Positions 22,735-34,992 of a stretch of DNA of 64,000 bases are shown here, in pieces. The first letter of the stretch is position 1. Each line of letters opens with the position of its first letter. The notes beneath the pieces were generated by a model, which was not told where the DNA came from, made no database searches, and saw only the letters and a program-made list of their open reading frames with translations. The translations under genes and the position numbers were made by a program. The stretch comes from Juglans regia. Lineage: Eukaryota; Streptophyta; Magnoliopsida; Fagales; Juglandaceae. The stretch covers positions 31,165,083-31,229,082 of the forward strand of contig NC_049903.1 in the NCBI RefSeq assembly GCF_001411555.2, in the 5' to 3' direction.

Positions 22735-24251
22735 TGATGGTCTTCTAAATCTGTCTTCCAAGTGCAGAAGCTATCAAAGTAGTACATGGATGAGTTCCAT
22801 GGTCATTTTCATAGGGACAATAGTGTTTATGTTGAGCAAACATATAATGAAGTGTATTTTGTGTGAGGAACTTGTTTGTGAAAGGGCTATTTACATAACT
22901 AAGAAAAGAAACAAGAAAATTATATTTATGTACTAATTTGGAGTGTATTAATGAAGAATGGTTTGGATCTTTTCTTTATTTTTTTTTTAATAATTTTCTG
23001 AATGCTTGTAAACTTAAAAAAAATGGAAATTAAAAGAAATGAGAAAAGAAATGAATGCTAGAGAAATGGGTGTAAGGAATTAGAAATTGCAAAAAAATTA
23101 AACACTTAAAAGACAATATACCAAACACCTAAACTGCAGGTGTCATCCTTTCACATATTGACAATGAAAAATGCTAAAATCTCTCTTCTACTCAACCACT
23201 AACCCATACGTAAGGATCATGATTGGAAAATGTAATAAATCATGCACAAGTCATATCTTAGCCCCAAATTTCCTATTGAGTTGTAAAGCCAGTTGAACAA
23301 TAAAAGAAGACTATCAAAATCTTAAATCAGATCAAGCATCGGTTGTGCCTAGCATCTACAACAGATCAAAATGCATGGGAAAGAATTCCAAACTTCTCTA
23401 AATATAACAGCATTACAACTCAATAAGTTGTGAAATGAAAATCAAAGAAAAAATAAGCAAAGTCAAGCCAATCTATTTCTGGATTACTCCGCACAACCTA
23501 GGCTTAAAAATTTAGCCTAACATCTTTGAATCCAAATACTTCCTCCACATTTTTGAATCTATCCGAAAGAAAATAAAGAACAGTAATCGCCCCCAAAACA
23601 GGGGTCTGAAACCAAAAATAAAAAAGAAAATAAAACGAAGAGAGGCGAAAAATAAAACTAAAAACTACTAAAAAAAGAGAGAGAGCCCCGCATGGAAAAT
23701 GTCTTCCTTTTATACCGTGCATGATCTCCCTTCTATTCTCCTTTGCGTGATCTACACCTCTGGGCCCATGCGATCGTGCGAGTGCCCTCCAGTGCGTTCT
23801 TCTCGTTCTAGCCCCTGCAGTCCGTGTCCTTCTCTGCTTGTGAGACCACGATCCAGCCCCTACACTCCCGCTTGAGTTGCTGTAGACCAACGTTGAAGCC
23901 AAATCGTGCCATAGCTGTCCGCGTGCATGAATTTTTAGATGCTGCTCCACTTCACACTAGTGGATATATGTCCCTTAGTGAATCCCATGCTCGGGTTCTT
24001 AATTCCAAAATTACCTCTATAACAATTAGTTAAGTGTTCAGCATATAAGGATAAAATAGAAAGATTAACTTTGGTATGTCTTAACGAAGTGAGTATCTCA
24101 ACTGCATTACAAGCTTTTTAAGAGCAAAATATCATGATTTAACAATTGATCCCAATTTATAATTTATTGCATAATTAAGTGTTTAATTCATTTTTAGTTA
24201 AACAAGTTAGTCACTTTATCAACTTAATTACGTAGTTTTGACATTTTATCA
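22735..24251 (-). repeat. 5' LTR of the gypsy element
   Basis: Partner of 17610-19036. Its outer edge lies about 310 bases upstream of the start codon of AKR copy 2, with its own transcription pointing away from that gene. Confidence 0.88.
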
Positions 24252-24256
24252 GATAT

Positions 24257-24564
24257 CACCTAAACGCAGCGTAAGAATCACATTTTGGATTCCGTTTTAA
24301 GTTCGACCCGTGAACAGCGAAGCCGTAACGATGTCACTAGCGGCACTAGCCTTTGAAACCACCGGCGAAGATACAATCTCGTCGCCACATGATCTCGCCA
24401 CGTAGCAGGGAAGGACCAGTGCCTTCTCCGGCCTTCTCTTATGGGCTTAGGGGCTTATATAGTATGAAAGCCGGAGTGTCACACGGTCTCCCTTACTTGC
24501 TACTCTGCGTCCTTCCATTTGAGTATCAGCTTGGTGTGGACATACGAATCGAGGAGGTCTGAAA
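24257..24564 (+). promoter_or_regulatory. Proximal promoter of AKR copy 2
   Basis: The remaining MITE end occupies 24257-24285. A TATA box, TATATAG at 24456-24462, lies about 100 bases before the start codon. The stretch between is GC-richer than the surroundings (tctcgccacgtagcaggg). Everything further upstream has been displaced 6.6 kb by the gypsy insertion. Confidence 0.6.
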
Positions 24565-27500
24565 ATGGCGGACGGAATTCGCTTCTTTCAATTGAACACC
24601 GGCGCTAAGATCCCTTCGGTAGGGATGGGGACGTGGCGGGCGGACGCTGGACGCGTCGGCGGAGCCTTGACCACTGCCATTAAGGTCTTCTTTTTACACC
24701 TTCTTTATAAATGAACTAGTGGCCGCATGCCATCACGTTTCTAATTTATAAGAAAAATGACGATGATTATGATGGTGGTGAATTTTTTGTGCTCTTAAGA
24801 GTAATGGATATTTCGGTATATAATTTATAAGAAAGATGAAAAAAATCCGTGCTTTAGTTAACTGAGTGCCATGAGAAGTAGAGTAACTTTACGATTTCTT
24901 ATGGAACTTTTCAAAATCTTTGATATGTTCCCTTCCCCCATCAATTATTTAAGTTCGAGCCATATATTTTACTAGGTTTTGCTTTCTTTTATTATTGCTT
25001 GTCCATGTCATGCACTATTCAAAGAAAAACTTCTGAGATTCCTCCGGTGGTATAGGGATTCTCCCCATGTTTTGGCTTTGGATTTGAAACTTATGTGAAT
25101 CCAGTTGGTTACTTTGAAAATCAGGTAAATACTGAAAAGTTGACAAGGCCGAAGCCAAATTCATGTACTTTGTTTTCTCTGCTTAAAAACAAAGTACCTA
25201 AGGAAATACAATGGTAGTCACTAAGCAGAATTCTGGTCCGAGATCAAATTTTCAATCCGTTTTTTGCCCAAGACCCCTTCGGTTGGTATGAGATGTGGCA
25301 GTCCGACCCTGGTGCCTTCAGCAACACCATTACCACCGCCATCAGGGTTTTTTGCTTCTAAAACGATTTCGAACATGTGTACCTAGTTGCATAAAAAATG
25401 AAACAGGATTCTTTTTATGACTGTTGGTTGGTTTTCTTGTGACGAGTAATCAAAACGCTGGTAATAATTAGAAGAAAATTGCGTAGTTGGATTAAGGAAA
25501 TATGATTTGGCATGGTTGGGTTAGGTATTTGATGACTTTTCTTCATTAAAAAATTATAATATCTTTTCTTTTGTATTTTTGTTTTTAACAACTGTCAAAG
25601 CTCTTCACAACCTTTTTTCTTTATCATTACAAAAACATATGGTTTTGCAGTTTCCCTGCAGCTGATATATTATTAGTGGTTAGTTTGTGCCTATTGCAGG
25701 TTGGATATCGGCATATTGATTGTGCTAAACTTTATGGAAATGAGAAGGAGGTAATTTTGCATAGTACCAAACCGATCATCATCATCGTTTCTTTCTCTGT
25801 TTTGTTTCTTTTTGTCTGTTAATGGTTTATATATACGGTATACCATCTTACTTGCCATTTCATATAATGGCATTTTGTTTAGTCATCTGACTCTGGTGCG
25901 ATCTACCATAGTTGGTCCCTTTTTCCCGGAAAATTATGGCAATGATTTTCATCATAATTGAAAATCTATACATACTTGAAAGAATAACCAGTTATCTCAA
26001 GTTGCAGGGGGCTATCAGGTGCATTTTCACCTTTCATATTACTGTATTGCATCTCAAGCTTGCCACTTGATTTACAAAGACATTGCTGAAGACTAGCAAT
26101 TCCCTTTTGTAATATAGATTTGTTATTGGAAGTTGCTTTAACCTTTTTGGCATGGCTCATTATTAAATGCTTATTGTCATCCTTACCTATTAAAACAAAA
26201 AAAAATGTTTTTTGTCATCCACAAAAACAGGGCAGTGTAAGAGATTTAGGTGACGTTAACAGTCACGTTGAATATGTTTGTTTGACTTAAGAGCATCTGC
26301 AGAGTTTTCTCGTATCATATGCTGTTTTAGGAACTCCTACATGGTAGATATAGATATTGAATGCTAGTAGAATTTGGCATACAAGTGATTGTAAAGTGTA
26401 AATTTGGGTAGTTTATTTAGCACTAAAACTCTGATAGATGTACATCTAGTCTTCTTCTCTTTAGTTGCCTAACAAGATGAATAACAACCGACAACATGAT
26501 CCTAGGAAATCCGCACCACATAAGTTAAATGCATTGATGTATGGTCACATGATCATTTGGTCATTTTAGATGTACAATACTTCCTCCTTAGCATGATTAT
26601 TATTTATTTATATTCAGAAAAACATATTTTTGTCCACTCCTTCCATTCATCTTCCCATTTATGTACTTTCGGTAAATATCAACATTCAGCTACTATGGTT
26701 GACCTCTTTTTCTTGCTTGTGCAAAGATACTTTTTCGAGTAATGAAACATCTTTCTTAGTTTCTTTTTTTCTCCCCTTAGACAGAAAGCTATAGATTTGT
26801 ATTATATTATGCTAAACAGGAAAAGCATATTCTGTCAGCATTGATTGTATCAATATTCTGTTCATGAATCTATGGTGAGAACTTAGCTAAATTGCTTCAC
26901 CTTGATTTTGATGACAGTTAAAAAAGGAAAGAGATCCCCTTAAGTTGTTGCCTGAACTTGAGAGCCTCAAGTGTGGGAGAGACTCATGAAGTGGGCCTTA
27001 CATCATTTCTTGCTACTCGTATAAATATTTCAGGCAGTATTAAATGAATAATAATTTCTGGAGAGCCACTTTATGTGTTTATCTTTCTCCCACTTGAGGC
27101 CCTCAAGTTCAGGTAAAAACTTGCGGGAACCTTGATCCGTTAAAAAGTGTATAGTCATGTTGTGACCTAATTTCTGGATTATCTAGATTGGGTCTGCTTT
27201 AAAGAAGCTGTTTAATGAGGGAGTAGTGGAGCGTGAGGACTTATGGATCACCTCCAAACTCTGGTTTGTCTAATACTTGACTTGAAACCGCACTATGATT
27301 TCACTAACATTGTTTACTGATTCCTAGCATAGTTTCATGAATTTTTTTCATTGTCTAAATTGAGCTATATTTATTTGTAGGTGTACTGATCACGCGCCAG
27401 ATGATGTGCCAAAGGCATTAGATAAAACTTTGATGGACTTGCAACTTGACTATCTGGATCTGTATCTCGTATGTACTAAGCTATAACCTTCCATGAATTA

Positions 27501-29244
27501 CAGTCTGATGTCTACTTATCAAAACAAATTACAGTCTGGTGACTAACACCATGACATGAGTTGCCTTTGGACTCTTGGAGTCCAACTAGGTTAATGATAT
27601 ATCATGCCATGCTTCATCCATGACATAGATCAAGAGAAATCCAGAGACAGAGACTTTGGGAGTCTCACTGGAATTTTTCTTTTCATTTCATTATTAGACA
27701 ACTCTCAGTTGCTAAGTTGGTTAATTTCTTATGCAGATCCACTGGCCCGTTAGAATGAGAAAGGATTCGGTTGGCTATAAGCCTGAAAATGTTATCCAAC
27801 CCGACATACCAAGTACATGGAGAGCAATGGAGGTGCTTTATGATTCTGGCAAGGCTCGAGCTATTGGAGTGAGCAATTTTTCTTCAAAGAAGCTTGGGGA
27901 TCTGTTGGAGGTAGCACGAGTGCCTCCAGCTGTTAACCAAGTGGAGTGTCACCCCTCATGGCAGCAGCCAGGATTACATGCATTTTGTAAATCAAAAGGA
28001 GTTCACTTATCTGTGAGTATGCAGATATAAAGTGGTTTATAATTTCTATGTGCTGAATGCCAAAAGGTGCATAATTTATTAAGTACAATAGACTAGTGGC
28101 AAGAGCTTTAGAAACAAAATGGATCTATTTTTCATTTATACGAGCTTTGAACCACTATTTCCTGTTCTTTATTTGATGAGCTTTTTCTTTTCAGGGGTAT
28201 ACTCCTTTGGGTGCCCCTGGTAGGTGGTCTAAGAACGAGGTGCTTCAGAATCCAATTCTCCTTATGATCGCAGAGAAGTTGGGGAAGACTCCTGCACAAG
28301 TGGCTCTTCGTTGGGGGCTGCAGATGGGTCACAGCATACTGCCTAAGAGCACAAACGAGGAAAGGATCAAAGAAAATCTTGAAGTTTTTGATTGGTCTAT
28401 ACCCAAAGATTTGTTTACCAAGTTCTCGGAAATTGAGCAGGTAATTAACCTTGCAGTACTCACCATTCTAGGTGTGCATTGCGAGAATATATCTTTCTTT
28501 GAACCTTCTTATCAAAATATAATTCTACGAGTTACAGCCCTCCTTGCCGAGGGCTTGTGCACCCCCAGAATTAGTTGGGATGCTGTTCTCGGATACCCCG
28601 GTGCCAATAAAAAATAATTCTACGACTTACAGCCATTGGTCTTGCCATCCCTGTTAGATACTTTATTTTGAAAACATGTTTTAAGATGATTTGCGGATCC
28701 TTGGCTGGCCGTTTGTATTCTAATCACTTATTCTTGGTCCACTTTGTTAGCAGAGAGTGGGATGACTCAGTAGTTTCTATAGTACACTAGGATATAAAAT
28801 GACTGTAAATTAAGGGCGCTGCATTTGTTTATAGTACTTGGGTCCCATGTTGTTTGGCATGTATTAAGTCCTAAGTTTGAATCTGAATATAGATCCACTT
28901 TAAAACTTTTAAATAATATTCAGATCCACTTTAAACTTTTAAATATTAGCCACTTAAGAATTCATTGAATTCCCTAGTGTGGCTCTAGGCTATGGCTCAA
29001 TTCGACTTGAGAGAGCGTCTGCCGCTTCCAATCGTCTAGTTATCAGCGAATGGAGTGCTATTATCATCACGCCCAAGTAGGAAGACCACCTCGGGTTGCT
29101 CTCTCCTACCCTTTAATTCCCTGCTAAAAAAATGACTGAATTTGTTTATTCATGCAGGAGAGGCTTTGTAAGGGTACTGCATATGTCCATGAGACCTTTG
29201 GTGCCTACAAGACCATTGAAGAACTTTGGGATGGTGAGCTGTGA
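24565..29244 (+). CDS. Aldo-keto reductase AKR4C-like, copy 2
   Basis: Same predicted role as copy 1: NADPH-dependent carbonyl reduction in a TIM-barrel fold. Exons 24565-24684, 25700-25750, 27187-27263, 27381-27468, 27737-28012, 28195-28440 and 29158-29244 join in frame to 314 codons. Catalytic residues are Asp47, Tyr52 (KLYGNE), Lys81 (TSKLW) and His113 (IHWP). Both pocket tryptophans ([14 protein letters not shown]) are kept. The C-terminal cofactor motif is LPKSTNEER, and the protein ends ELWDGEL. Every intron is GT-AG, including the last (CAG|GTAATT), unlike the other copies. Introns are larger than in copy 1: intron 1 holds a relic exon 1, intron 2 a hAT-like MITE and intron 6 a SINE-like tail. 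Exons are intact, so the gene is probably functional. Confidence 0.92.
25236..25345 (+). pseudogene. Relic duplicate of AKR exon 1 inside intron 1 of copy 2
   Basis: The words gagatcaaatttt, cccaagaccccttcggttgg, tgtggcagtccgaccctggt and accaccgccatcagg match, in order, exon 1 of the cluster (EIRFF, AKIPSVG, GTWxSDPG, TTAIK). The ATG is gone and small deletions break the frame. It ends at a donor-like agg|gtttttt. The SDPG word is closer to copy 1 than to the host gene, so it may be the stump of another cluster member. Confidence 0.8.
26925..27138. mobile_element. hAT-like MITE in intron 2 of AKR copy 2
   Basis: Bounded by an 8-bp direct duplication, GTTAAAAA at 26917-26924 and 27139-27146. 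The arms are inverted: cctgaacttgagagcctcaa on the left faces ttgaggccctcaagttcagg on the right, with the similarity extending outward. The size (214 bp) and the 8-bp duplication fit a hAT-derived MITE. Its right edge is 48 bases before exon 3. Confidence 0.85.
28540..28613 (+). mobile_element. 5'-truncated SINE tail in intron 6 of AKR copy 2
   Basis: The 74 bases begin with ctccttgccgagggcttgtg and end ccccggtgccaataaaa, a 3' end I recall from tRNA-derived SINEs of rosids (Au-like). Near-perfect 21-base direct repeats flank it: ataattctacgagttacagc at 28519-28539 and the same with one change at 28614-28634. Long target duplications and an A-rich end are what LINE-driven retroposition produces. 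The SINE family name is from memory. Confidence 0.78.
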
Positions 29245-29767
29245 GCAGACATTTGGTTTCTGCGATTATTGTAGTTTTCATTGACCTTACTGATTAAAAA
29301 TTACTTGATTTTCAATGCGTTGAGGCTTGAGCCGTTTTGGCCTCAGAAATTAAAGTAAACTAGTCGGATTTTTAATTGTGTTTATAATTTAATCATGAAG
29401 TTGTTTAAACGTGGAATTACTCGATTACTAATTGTAATTAATAGTTTATAAAGAAAGAAAACGAAGCATTATAGATGACAGAATATGAAGTGTTCCAAGT
29501 TTTTTAAAATCTAAGTTGTCTAGTATTTATTTACATGATCTTTCAAATTATTTTAAATTAATAGACCAAATTCGTTGACTTTTTCATGCGAGAGTGGATG
29601 GCGTGGCTCGATAGAGACGGGAGGTTCGAGGGATAATTTTGATTAAAGTAGAAACCAAATGGTAATTAGTCATTAAAAACCAAAATTGACCAACAATAAA
29701 ATAGTTGAAACTTGAAAGTCTTCAATAATATTTAAACAAATAAATGATGAAATTAATTAAGATAACA
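29245..29767. other. 3' flank of AKR copy 2
   Basis: Presumed 3' untranslated region followed by AT-rich intergenic DNA. No gene is recognised. Confidence 0.5.
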
Positions 29768-29775
29768 ACCGACAA

Positions 29776-30824
29776 TAGGGTTGCACAAAAGAACTGAGAA
29801 ATTGAAGGACTCGATTAAAATCACCCGGCCCAACTTGACCTATCTGGTTGGGTCTCCGCGACTATGAACGGGTTTTTATCTTCGGTGTCGACCCATCCGT
29901 ATAAATACTAACTTCTCCTCAGGCTCAAACCCTAACCGGCCAAATATTTTGCAAATTTCTCACCTCCACTTGCCTTCATCAACGTAGAATAAAGTAAATT
30001 CCATTTCACTACAACCATCAATGCAGCAAATTTCTCACCGCCAATGCAGCCATTTCCTCGGGTTAGAGTGTTGCTTCAGCTTACTCAATGGCAAAGCAAA
30101 ATAAAGCAGAGCAGGTTGAAGCTCTTCGTCTTCGTTCATCGTGGATACGACGTCGTTGAAGTCCATCTCTTCAAGCAAATGTGGGGTTCTTTTGCAGAAC
30201 ATAAGAAGCCTGAACAATCGAAGCAGATTGTCTTGTAATTAGATGAGCTTGGTTGTGGCGATGTCCGTTGAACAGGACGAACTACAAATAACCATTTGTG
30301 TTGTGCCAACCGGATCCGATTCCAATGAGTCAGGAAAAAAAAAAACTAGACGATTGAAGTGGACGATGAATGAGATCGAGGATGTAGTTTGGGAAAGGAG
30401 AAATTATGGAGATCGAATGTTGTGTAACACTTCACTACTGCAGGTTGGGATTTAAAAGGGGGTTTCTCATTTCAAACCAAACTTCTTCATCCCTTTCGTC
30501 TTGTTCCTTCCCGAGCCCTCCAAGATTCTACCTTTCTTACCTCTCAAACTGCTGACTATAACATGTTGGAACCCTAGATCTGAAAACAGAAGACTCGAGT
30601 TGAAGATGAAGTGGAGAAGGCAATTGGGCTGAGGTCGTGGGCTTCGTTGCAGCGTCTATTGAAGGCTTGGGTTGGGAACTGTGGGTTTCTTCGGTAAATG
30701 TCGGGTCATATGGGTTCGACTCGATTCCATTTTTCTCGAGTCGGATTAGATTGGTTTGGCGCCTTAAATAAGTGCTTTCGGGTCGGGTATAAACCCGGTT
30801 GTTTCATGCCGGGTTGCAGGCCTA
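29776..30824. mobile_element. Non-autonomous hAT-like element
   Basis: The left end TAGGGTTGCA and right end TGCAGGCCTA are inverted with 8 of 10 matches. The flanks ACCGACAA (29768-29775) and ACCGACAT (30825-30832) form an 8-bp target duplication with one change. Subterminal stretches repeat ggttgggtc/cgggtcggg-type words in inverse orientation. The inner 700 bases carry short ORFs, one of 70 codons at 30243-30455 (GKKKTRRLKW), without a recognised domain. No transposase is present. Confidence 0.75.
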
Positions 30825-30832
30825 ACCGACAT

Positions 30833-31504
30833 GGTGTAACAAAATAGAGAAGATCACTTCAAAAATCCTATATGGAAATATGTAATAAGTAAAGTGAAAT
30901 ATAGTCATATGTTATGTAAAAACTACACACTTAATTTAAAAAAGAGTGGGAACAATCGTTAAAAATTATTATTTCACGTGAGTCTTAAATTTACTTATTT
31001 AAAAAAAAAATAGTATGCGGCGCTTGTACAACCCATAATTGTATCTAATATTATTCATGTTTAATGGGTAAAACAATATTTGCTTAGCATGTTAGGTTGA
31101 GAAGTGATTTGTTCATGATTTTGCAGACAGGTCAACAAAGAAGTATTTGTACCTGTATTGGATGTTGTACTCGAAACATGTTTGAATTAGGATATTTGTA
31201 TCTATAGAAGGTGCGTGTGCTGGTTTGCTCTTGTCCAGCATCCATTAGTCCAATAACGCCTTAATAACAAAAAGAGGAAAATGAAGTAATAAATTGTGAT
31301 GTATTTACTTTATTTTTCTTCAAAAGAGTGGGGAGTGGTGCTTTCTCATTTGGGCGTGGCCATAAGGGCCCTCACTTGTTGCGGCATGTTCGAATTAAGT
31401 CATAGCTATTAATCTCGGAAGAAGCAGCCCATCACTCCAATCTCACTAAGTGCCAGCATGCAAAGGCTCCCACAATATGACATCTAGTTCACAGATCTTA
31501 GTAC
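30833..31504. other. Intergenic, no gene recognised
   Basis: AT-rich DNA with no supported coding region or repeat boundary. Confidence 0.45.
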
Positions 31505-31690
31505 TAGGGTTGTACGAAAACCGATGGAATTGGCCGTCGTCAATGTGAAACAGTTGCCGGAGTCTGGATCTGACCGAAACCAACAGAGAATTGGTCGACC
31601 AACGATAGAAAATTGATGAAATTGAGTCGGCCGGTTTGCCAAACCGGCCGATAGATAATATATATATTATATATGGAAAAAACTCTAGGC
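31505..31690. repeat. Palindrome-bearing repeat with hAT-like left end
   Basis: It opens TAGGGTTGTACGAAAACC, similar to the left end of the 29776 element. It contains an exact 11-bp palindrome arm pair at 31627-31651 (TCGGCCGGTTT, 3-base loop, AAACCGGCCGA), followed by a TA-rich tract. The right boundary is not clear. Confidence 0.45.
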
Positions 31691-32107
31691 CAATTAGGTG
31701 TCTTCACCTTTTTTACACCAGCTAATAACATCTCAACAAGTATGAGACTTATGTGATTTATGATATGGACTAGTGTATTAAATAATCCCTCTCATTTATC
31801 TCATCTTCCCCATGCACTCTCCCCTCTTTCCCTTTCTTTCTCTCACCAGCACCATCTACTAATTTCCTCTCCCTAGAGCCAAAACAAAAACATTTTGATA
31901 ATTTCTTGTTTGCTAGTGTTTTAGCTTTTCATCATTCCAAAACAAAAACATCATGGTCTTATGTGCTCAAATCTTCAACAATACAGCAAATCTTCTGCTA
32001 ACACCCAATAAAAGCAAATCTTCATCAATCAATATATCATTGAAATTCTCATGATTTATCTTAAAATATCCTACTAACACCCACCCACCCACACACACGC
32101 ACAGTGT
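31691..32107. other. Spacer before the duplicated block
   Basis: Unique-looking AT-rich DNA with no gene. Similarity to the block at 39100 starts only at about 32108. Confidence 0.45.
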
Positions 32108-34390
32108 ACTAGTACTGCTCAAATAACCAAGGAAATGGTATGTTTCTTCTTTATAAAATCATGACAACAAGCGATGTGTTGCCACTGAAAGTTACTATAT
32201 TACAGACGCCTATGAGTTTTAGGTGCAGGTACCAAAAGCTAAAAACCCAATTTCAGGTGCAGGCATAAATTTCAGGATGTCTTGGTTTTACCATTGCATT
32301 ATTAGTTAGTACAAAATCATATTATATGACATATCAGCCCATGAATTTTTCACATTTTCTCTGTAGTCAAACAGAAATCAAAATGCAACAAAATCAAGAT
32401 GTGATCTGAGTCTGGTTGAGGGGCAAAAAATTGGAGGAGAAGTAGAGAGAGAGAGAGAGAGGAGGGGGGAAGAGATCGGTCAAAGAGAAAACAAAATAAC
32501 GTGATCACCTACATGCGACTTATTCTCTAATTTGTTGCAATCTATACATGGTAGTGTCTTATTCGTGGGGTGTAAAAGAGGGTTTCTCACCCGACTAACT
32601 GGTAGCTTCTCCCATTATATATATATATATATATCTCTCTCTTACATAAAACAACAGTGAAATGATGTCTTTTTACAAGTATCGTTTAGATAAAAAATTA
32701 GATTGAAATGATGGGAGTCGTTTCAATTTAGAGTTTAATACCTCATTCCCTTATTCTTCTTCTCTCGATTCTCATATCAAACTCTCTCTCTCCTTTTTTA
32801 CGCAGCGGCGCAGTGCTCCGCCATCTGCCTCTCATCTCTCTCTCTCTCATCGTGATGCGGAAGTGGACACGACACCATTCTCTCTCTCTTTCTAAGTTTT
32901 TATCTCATCGCAAGCTGAAGGGACATCAACGACCGACCAGGATCACTCTGAAATCGATGTCGCCGGTTTTCTCCCCCTTTTATTGGCTGGTTTTAAACAT
33001 GTATATAAGTGCTTGGTTCGGTTTCAGTTTTGGACCGAAATCGAATTCCTACAGTCAGTTTTCACTCCTAGATTTTACAAGGTAAGTTGTTTTGAACTTG
33101 TGACTGCGTGCAAGGGAGAGAAGAACGATCTCCGAACCTTTGCTAACTAGACTACCACCTTGATGGTTTGTGATGTATTTACTTAATGATTAGTAATGCT
33201 ATATACTTCCCCAAAAAAGTAATTTTTCTTGATTAGCCCATCTAAAGAACTCCAAACTGTGTGGAAACAATACTTGATACTTGATACTTGATACCAGTAA
33301 CTGCAACAAAAATAAAAAACGATTACTTTTTTTCGTCTTATCCATAAAGAATAATTAGAGAGAGACGAAAATGAATGGGAAAAATCCGTTCAGTTTTATT
33401 TTTTAAATTTTTATTTGGTATATAAATGGACTATTCACTCAACTAAACATTTAGAAAGAAAAGAAAAAAAAAAACCTAAAAACCCTATATAAATACAAAA
33501 TCCACATAAGAGAAAATTTGATTTTTTAATGACAGACTCAACCAAAATTTGAATAAAAACCAATAAAACTATCTTAAATCTGAATCTATGAATACTTTAA
33601 AACTCGTTTGGAAAGTGAGATGATATTAGAATTTTATGAATAGAAATGGTTTGTGAATAATTTTGAAATAATTTGAATTAAAATGTTTTATTGGATTTTT
33701 GAAAAGAAGAGAGAAAAAGTTGAAGAAAAATATGTTAAAAATATAATTTTTAACATTATTTTTGTTTTGAGATTTAAAAAAGTAGTATTGTTTATGTGGT
33801 TTGTTAGAAAATTTGGAAAATTTGAAATGATTAGATAATAATTAGATGAAAAAATTGAAAACTTAAAATTAAAAGTAGTTTGTGTTGAGTAATTTTTGGA
33901 CATGAAATTATGAAAAATTTTGAGATGATATATCACAGTTCCCATGCAAGCACGGGTGTGTTTGGTTGTTGAAATCAACTCAACTTATCTTAACTCATCT
34001 CAAACCAATCATTTATGAGACACATTACTTTTTTGATTCTGTAAAAAAGTTAAACTTATCTTAGCTTACTTCATATATTTAAACACATATTACAACCTAT
34101 TTATATTTAAAAACATCTCAATAGGATTCATAAACTATTACTATTTACATAACTACTCAAATTATTTGAGATCACTTCAACATACCTTAATTTAATTGTG
34201 CATATAATTTAATTCCGACTCTTTAAATTGTGGGCCTGCAATTGTTGCCCCAAATCCGATCGTCGCCAACTGCTGTCAATGTCGAGAAGAAGACCCGAAT
34301 TCGATTATGATGAAAATCACAAAAATGAAGTAAATCAAAAGCTATGATTTTTAGCTAATATGTAGCATGCTTTTGTTATGAGATGCATAA
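32108..34390 (+). repeat. Segmental duplication block A (upstream of AKR copy 3)
   Basis: From agtactgctcaaataacc onward, this block matches 39100-41330 base for base with scattered substitutions and indels, in the same order: the gagagaga tract, the TA microsatellite near 32616, the caccattctctctctctttc region, the AT-rich MITE-like stretch 33595-33990 (starting aaactcgtttggaaagtgag) and tcaactcaacttatcttaac. The largest length difference is about 100 bases near 32985-33085. Together with AKR copy 3 it forms a ~7-kb tandem duplication unit. No gene lies within it. Confidence 0.9.
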
Positions 34391-34447
34391 GCTGTGGCAA
34401 TGACTTGAGGGCACTGCAATAGTGAAGGGTGGTGAGTTGTACGGGGT

Positions 34448-34992
34448 TAGGGGTGTCAAATCGTGTTAACGGGTCGTATCGTGTCAGGACATGTATATTA
34501 TACTATATAGGTTAACCCTAACCCGACCCGTTAAGCTTATCGTGTCAAAATCTCAAACCCTAACATGATCCAATAACATAACGGGTCGTGTCGTGTCAAC
34601 CCGTTTTGACCTATTTATGTAAATGGATTGAAACAAACCCAAAATTAACCTCTTTAATCTAGTTAAGTTTAGCATAATTTTATATAAATGTTAAAATCAC
34701 AATATCTATAAAAAATATAAATCTAACTACAAGTCCAAAATTACAATCTAAACAATAAAAATATCGAAATTAAAATCCCAACAATTTTATTTTTTAGGTA
34801 TAAGGGTATAATTGTAATTTTAACTTTCTTAACGGGTCATAACGGGTTGACCCGTTATCAAGCCGTTAAGCTATCCTGTCTTAACGGGTCAACCCATTTT
34901 GACCCGAACCCGTTAAGGGTAAATCCCAACCCGCTTTTATCGTGTCATGTTCGTGTTAGGTTAATGAGTCGTGTCACATATTGATACCCTTA
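34448..34992. mobile_element. hAT-like MITE in the promoter module of AKR copy 3
   Basis: It starts TAGGGGTGTCAA and ends TTGATACCCTTA (inverted, typical of hAT). It is flanked by a perfect 8-bp duplication TACGGGGT (34440-34447 and 34993-35000). The paralogous site at about 41376-41383 is empty and has one TACGGGGT, which proves the boundaries. The interior is full of aacgggt/acccgtt words in both orientations. Confidence 0.95.

Larger units (their letters stand above)
17610..24251 (-). mobile_element. Internally deleted Ty3/gypsy LTR retrotransposon (Athila/Tat-like)
   Basis: Two long direct repeats (17610-19036 and 22735-24251) enclose 3.7 kb with gag, protease and partial reverse transcriptase on the minus strand. 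A perfect 5-bp target duplication, GATAT at 17605-17609 and 24252-24256, proves one insertion event. The terminal bases are TGAT...ATCA. The primer-binding site (22711-22728) is a degenerate match to the tRNA-Asp site typical of Athila/Tat elements, and a purine tract lies next to the 3' LTR. RNase H and integrase are missing, so it cannot move by itself. Confidence 0.9.

Noticed and set aside
23504..23950. 148-codon minus-strand ORF
   Set aside because: It is inside the gypsy LTR, contains low-complexity and hydrophobic low-information sequence, and is not preserved as one frame in the partner LTR.
31505..33070. A single hAT element from 31505 to 33066
   Set aside because: The left end and the stretch ending cactccta share TAGG-type ends, but the flanking 8-mers do not match, and the interval includes duplicated block A, which lacks the left end in its second copy.
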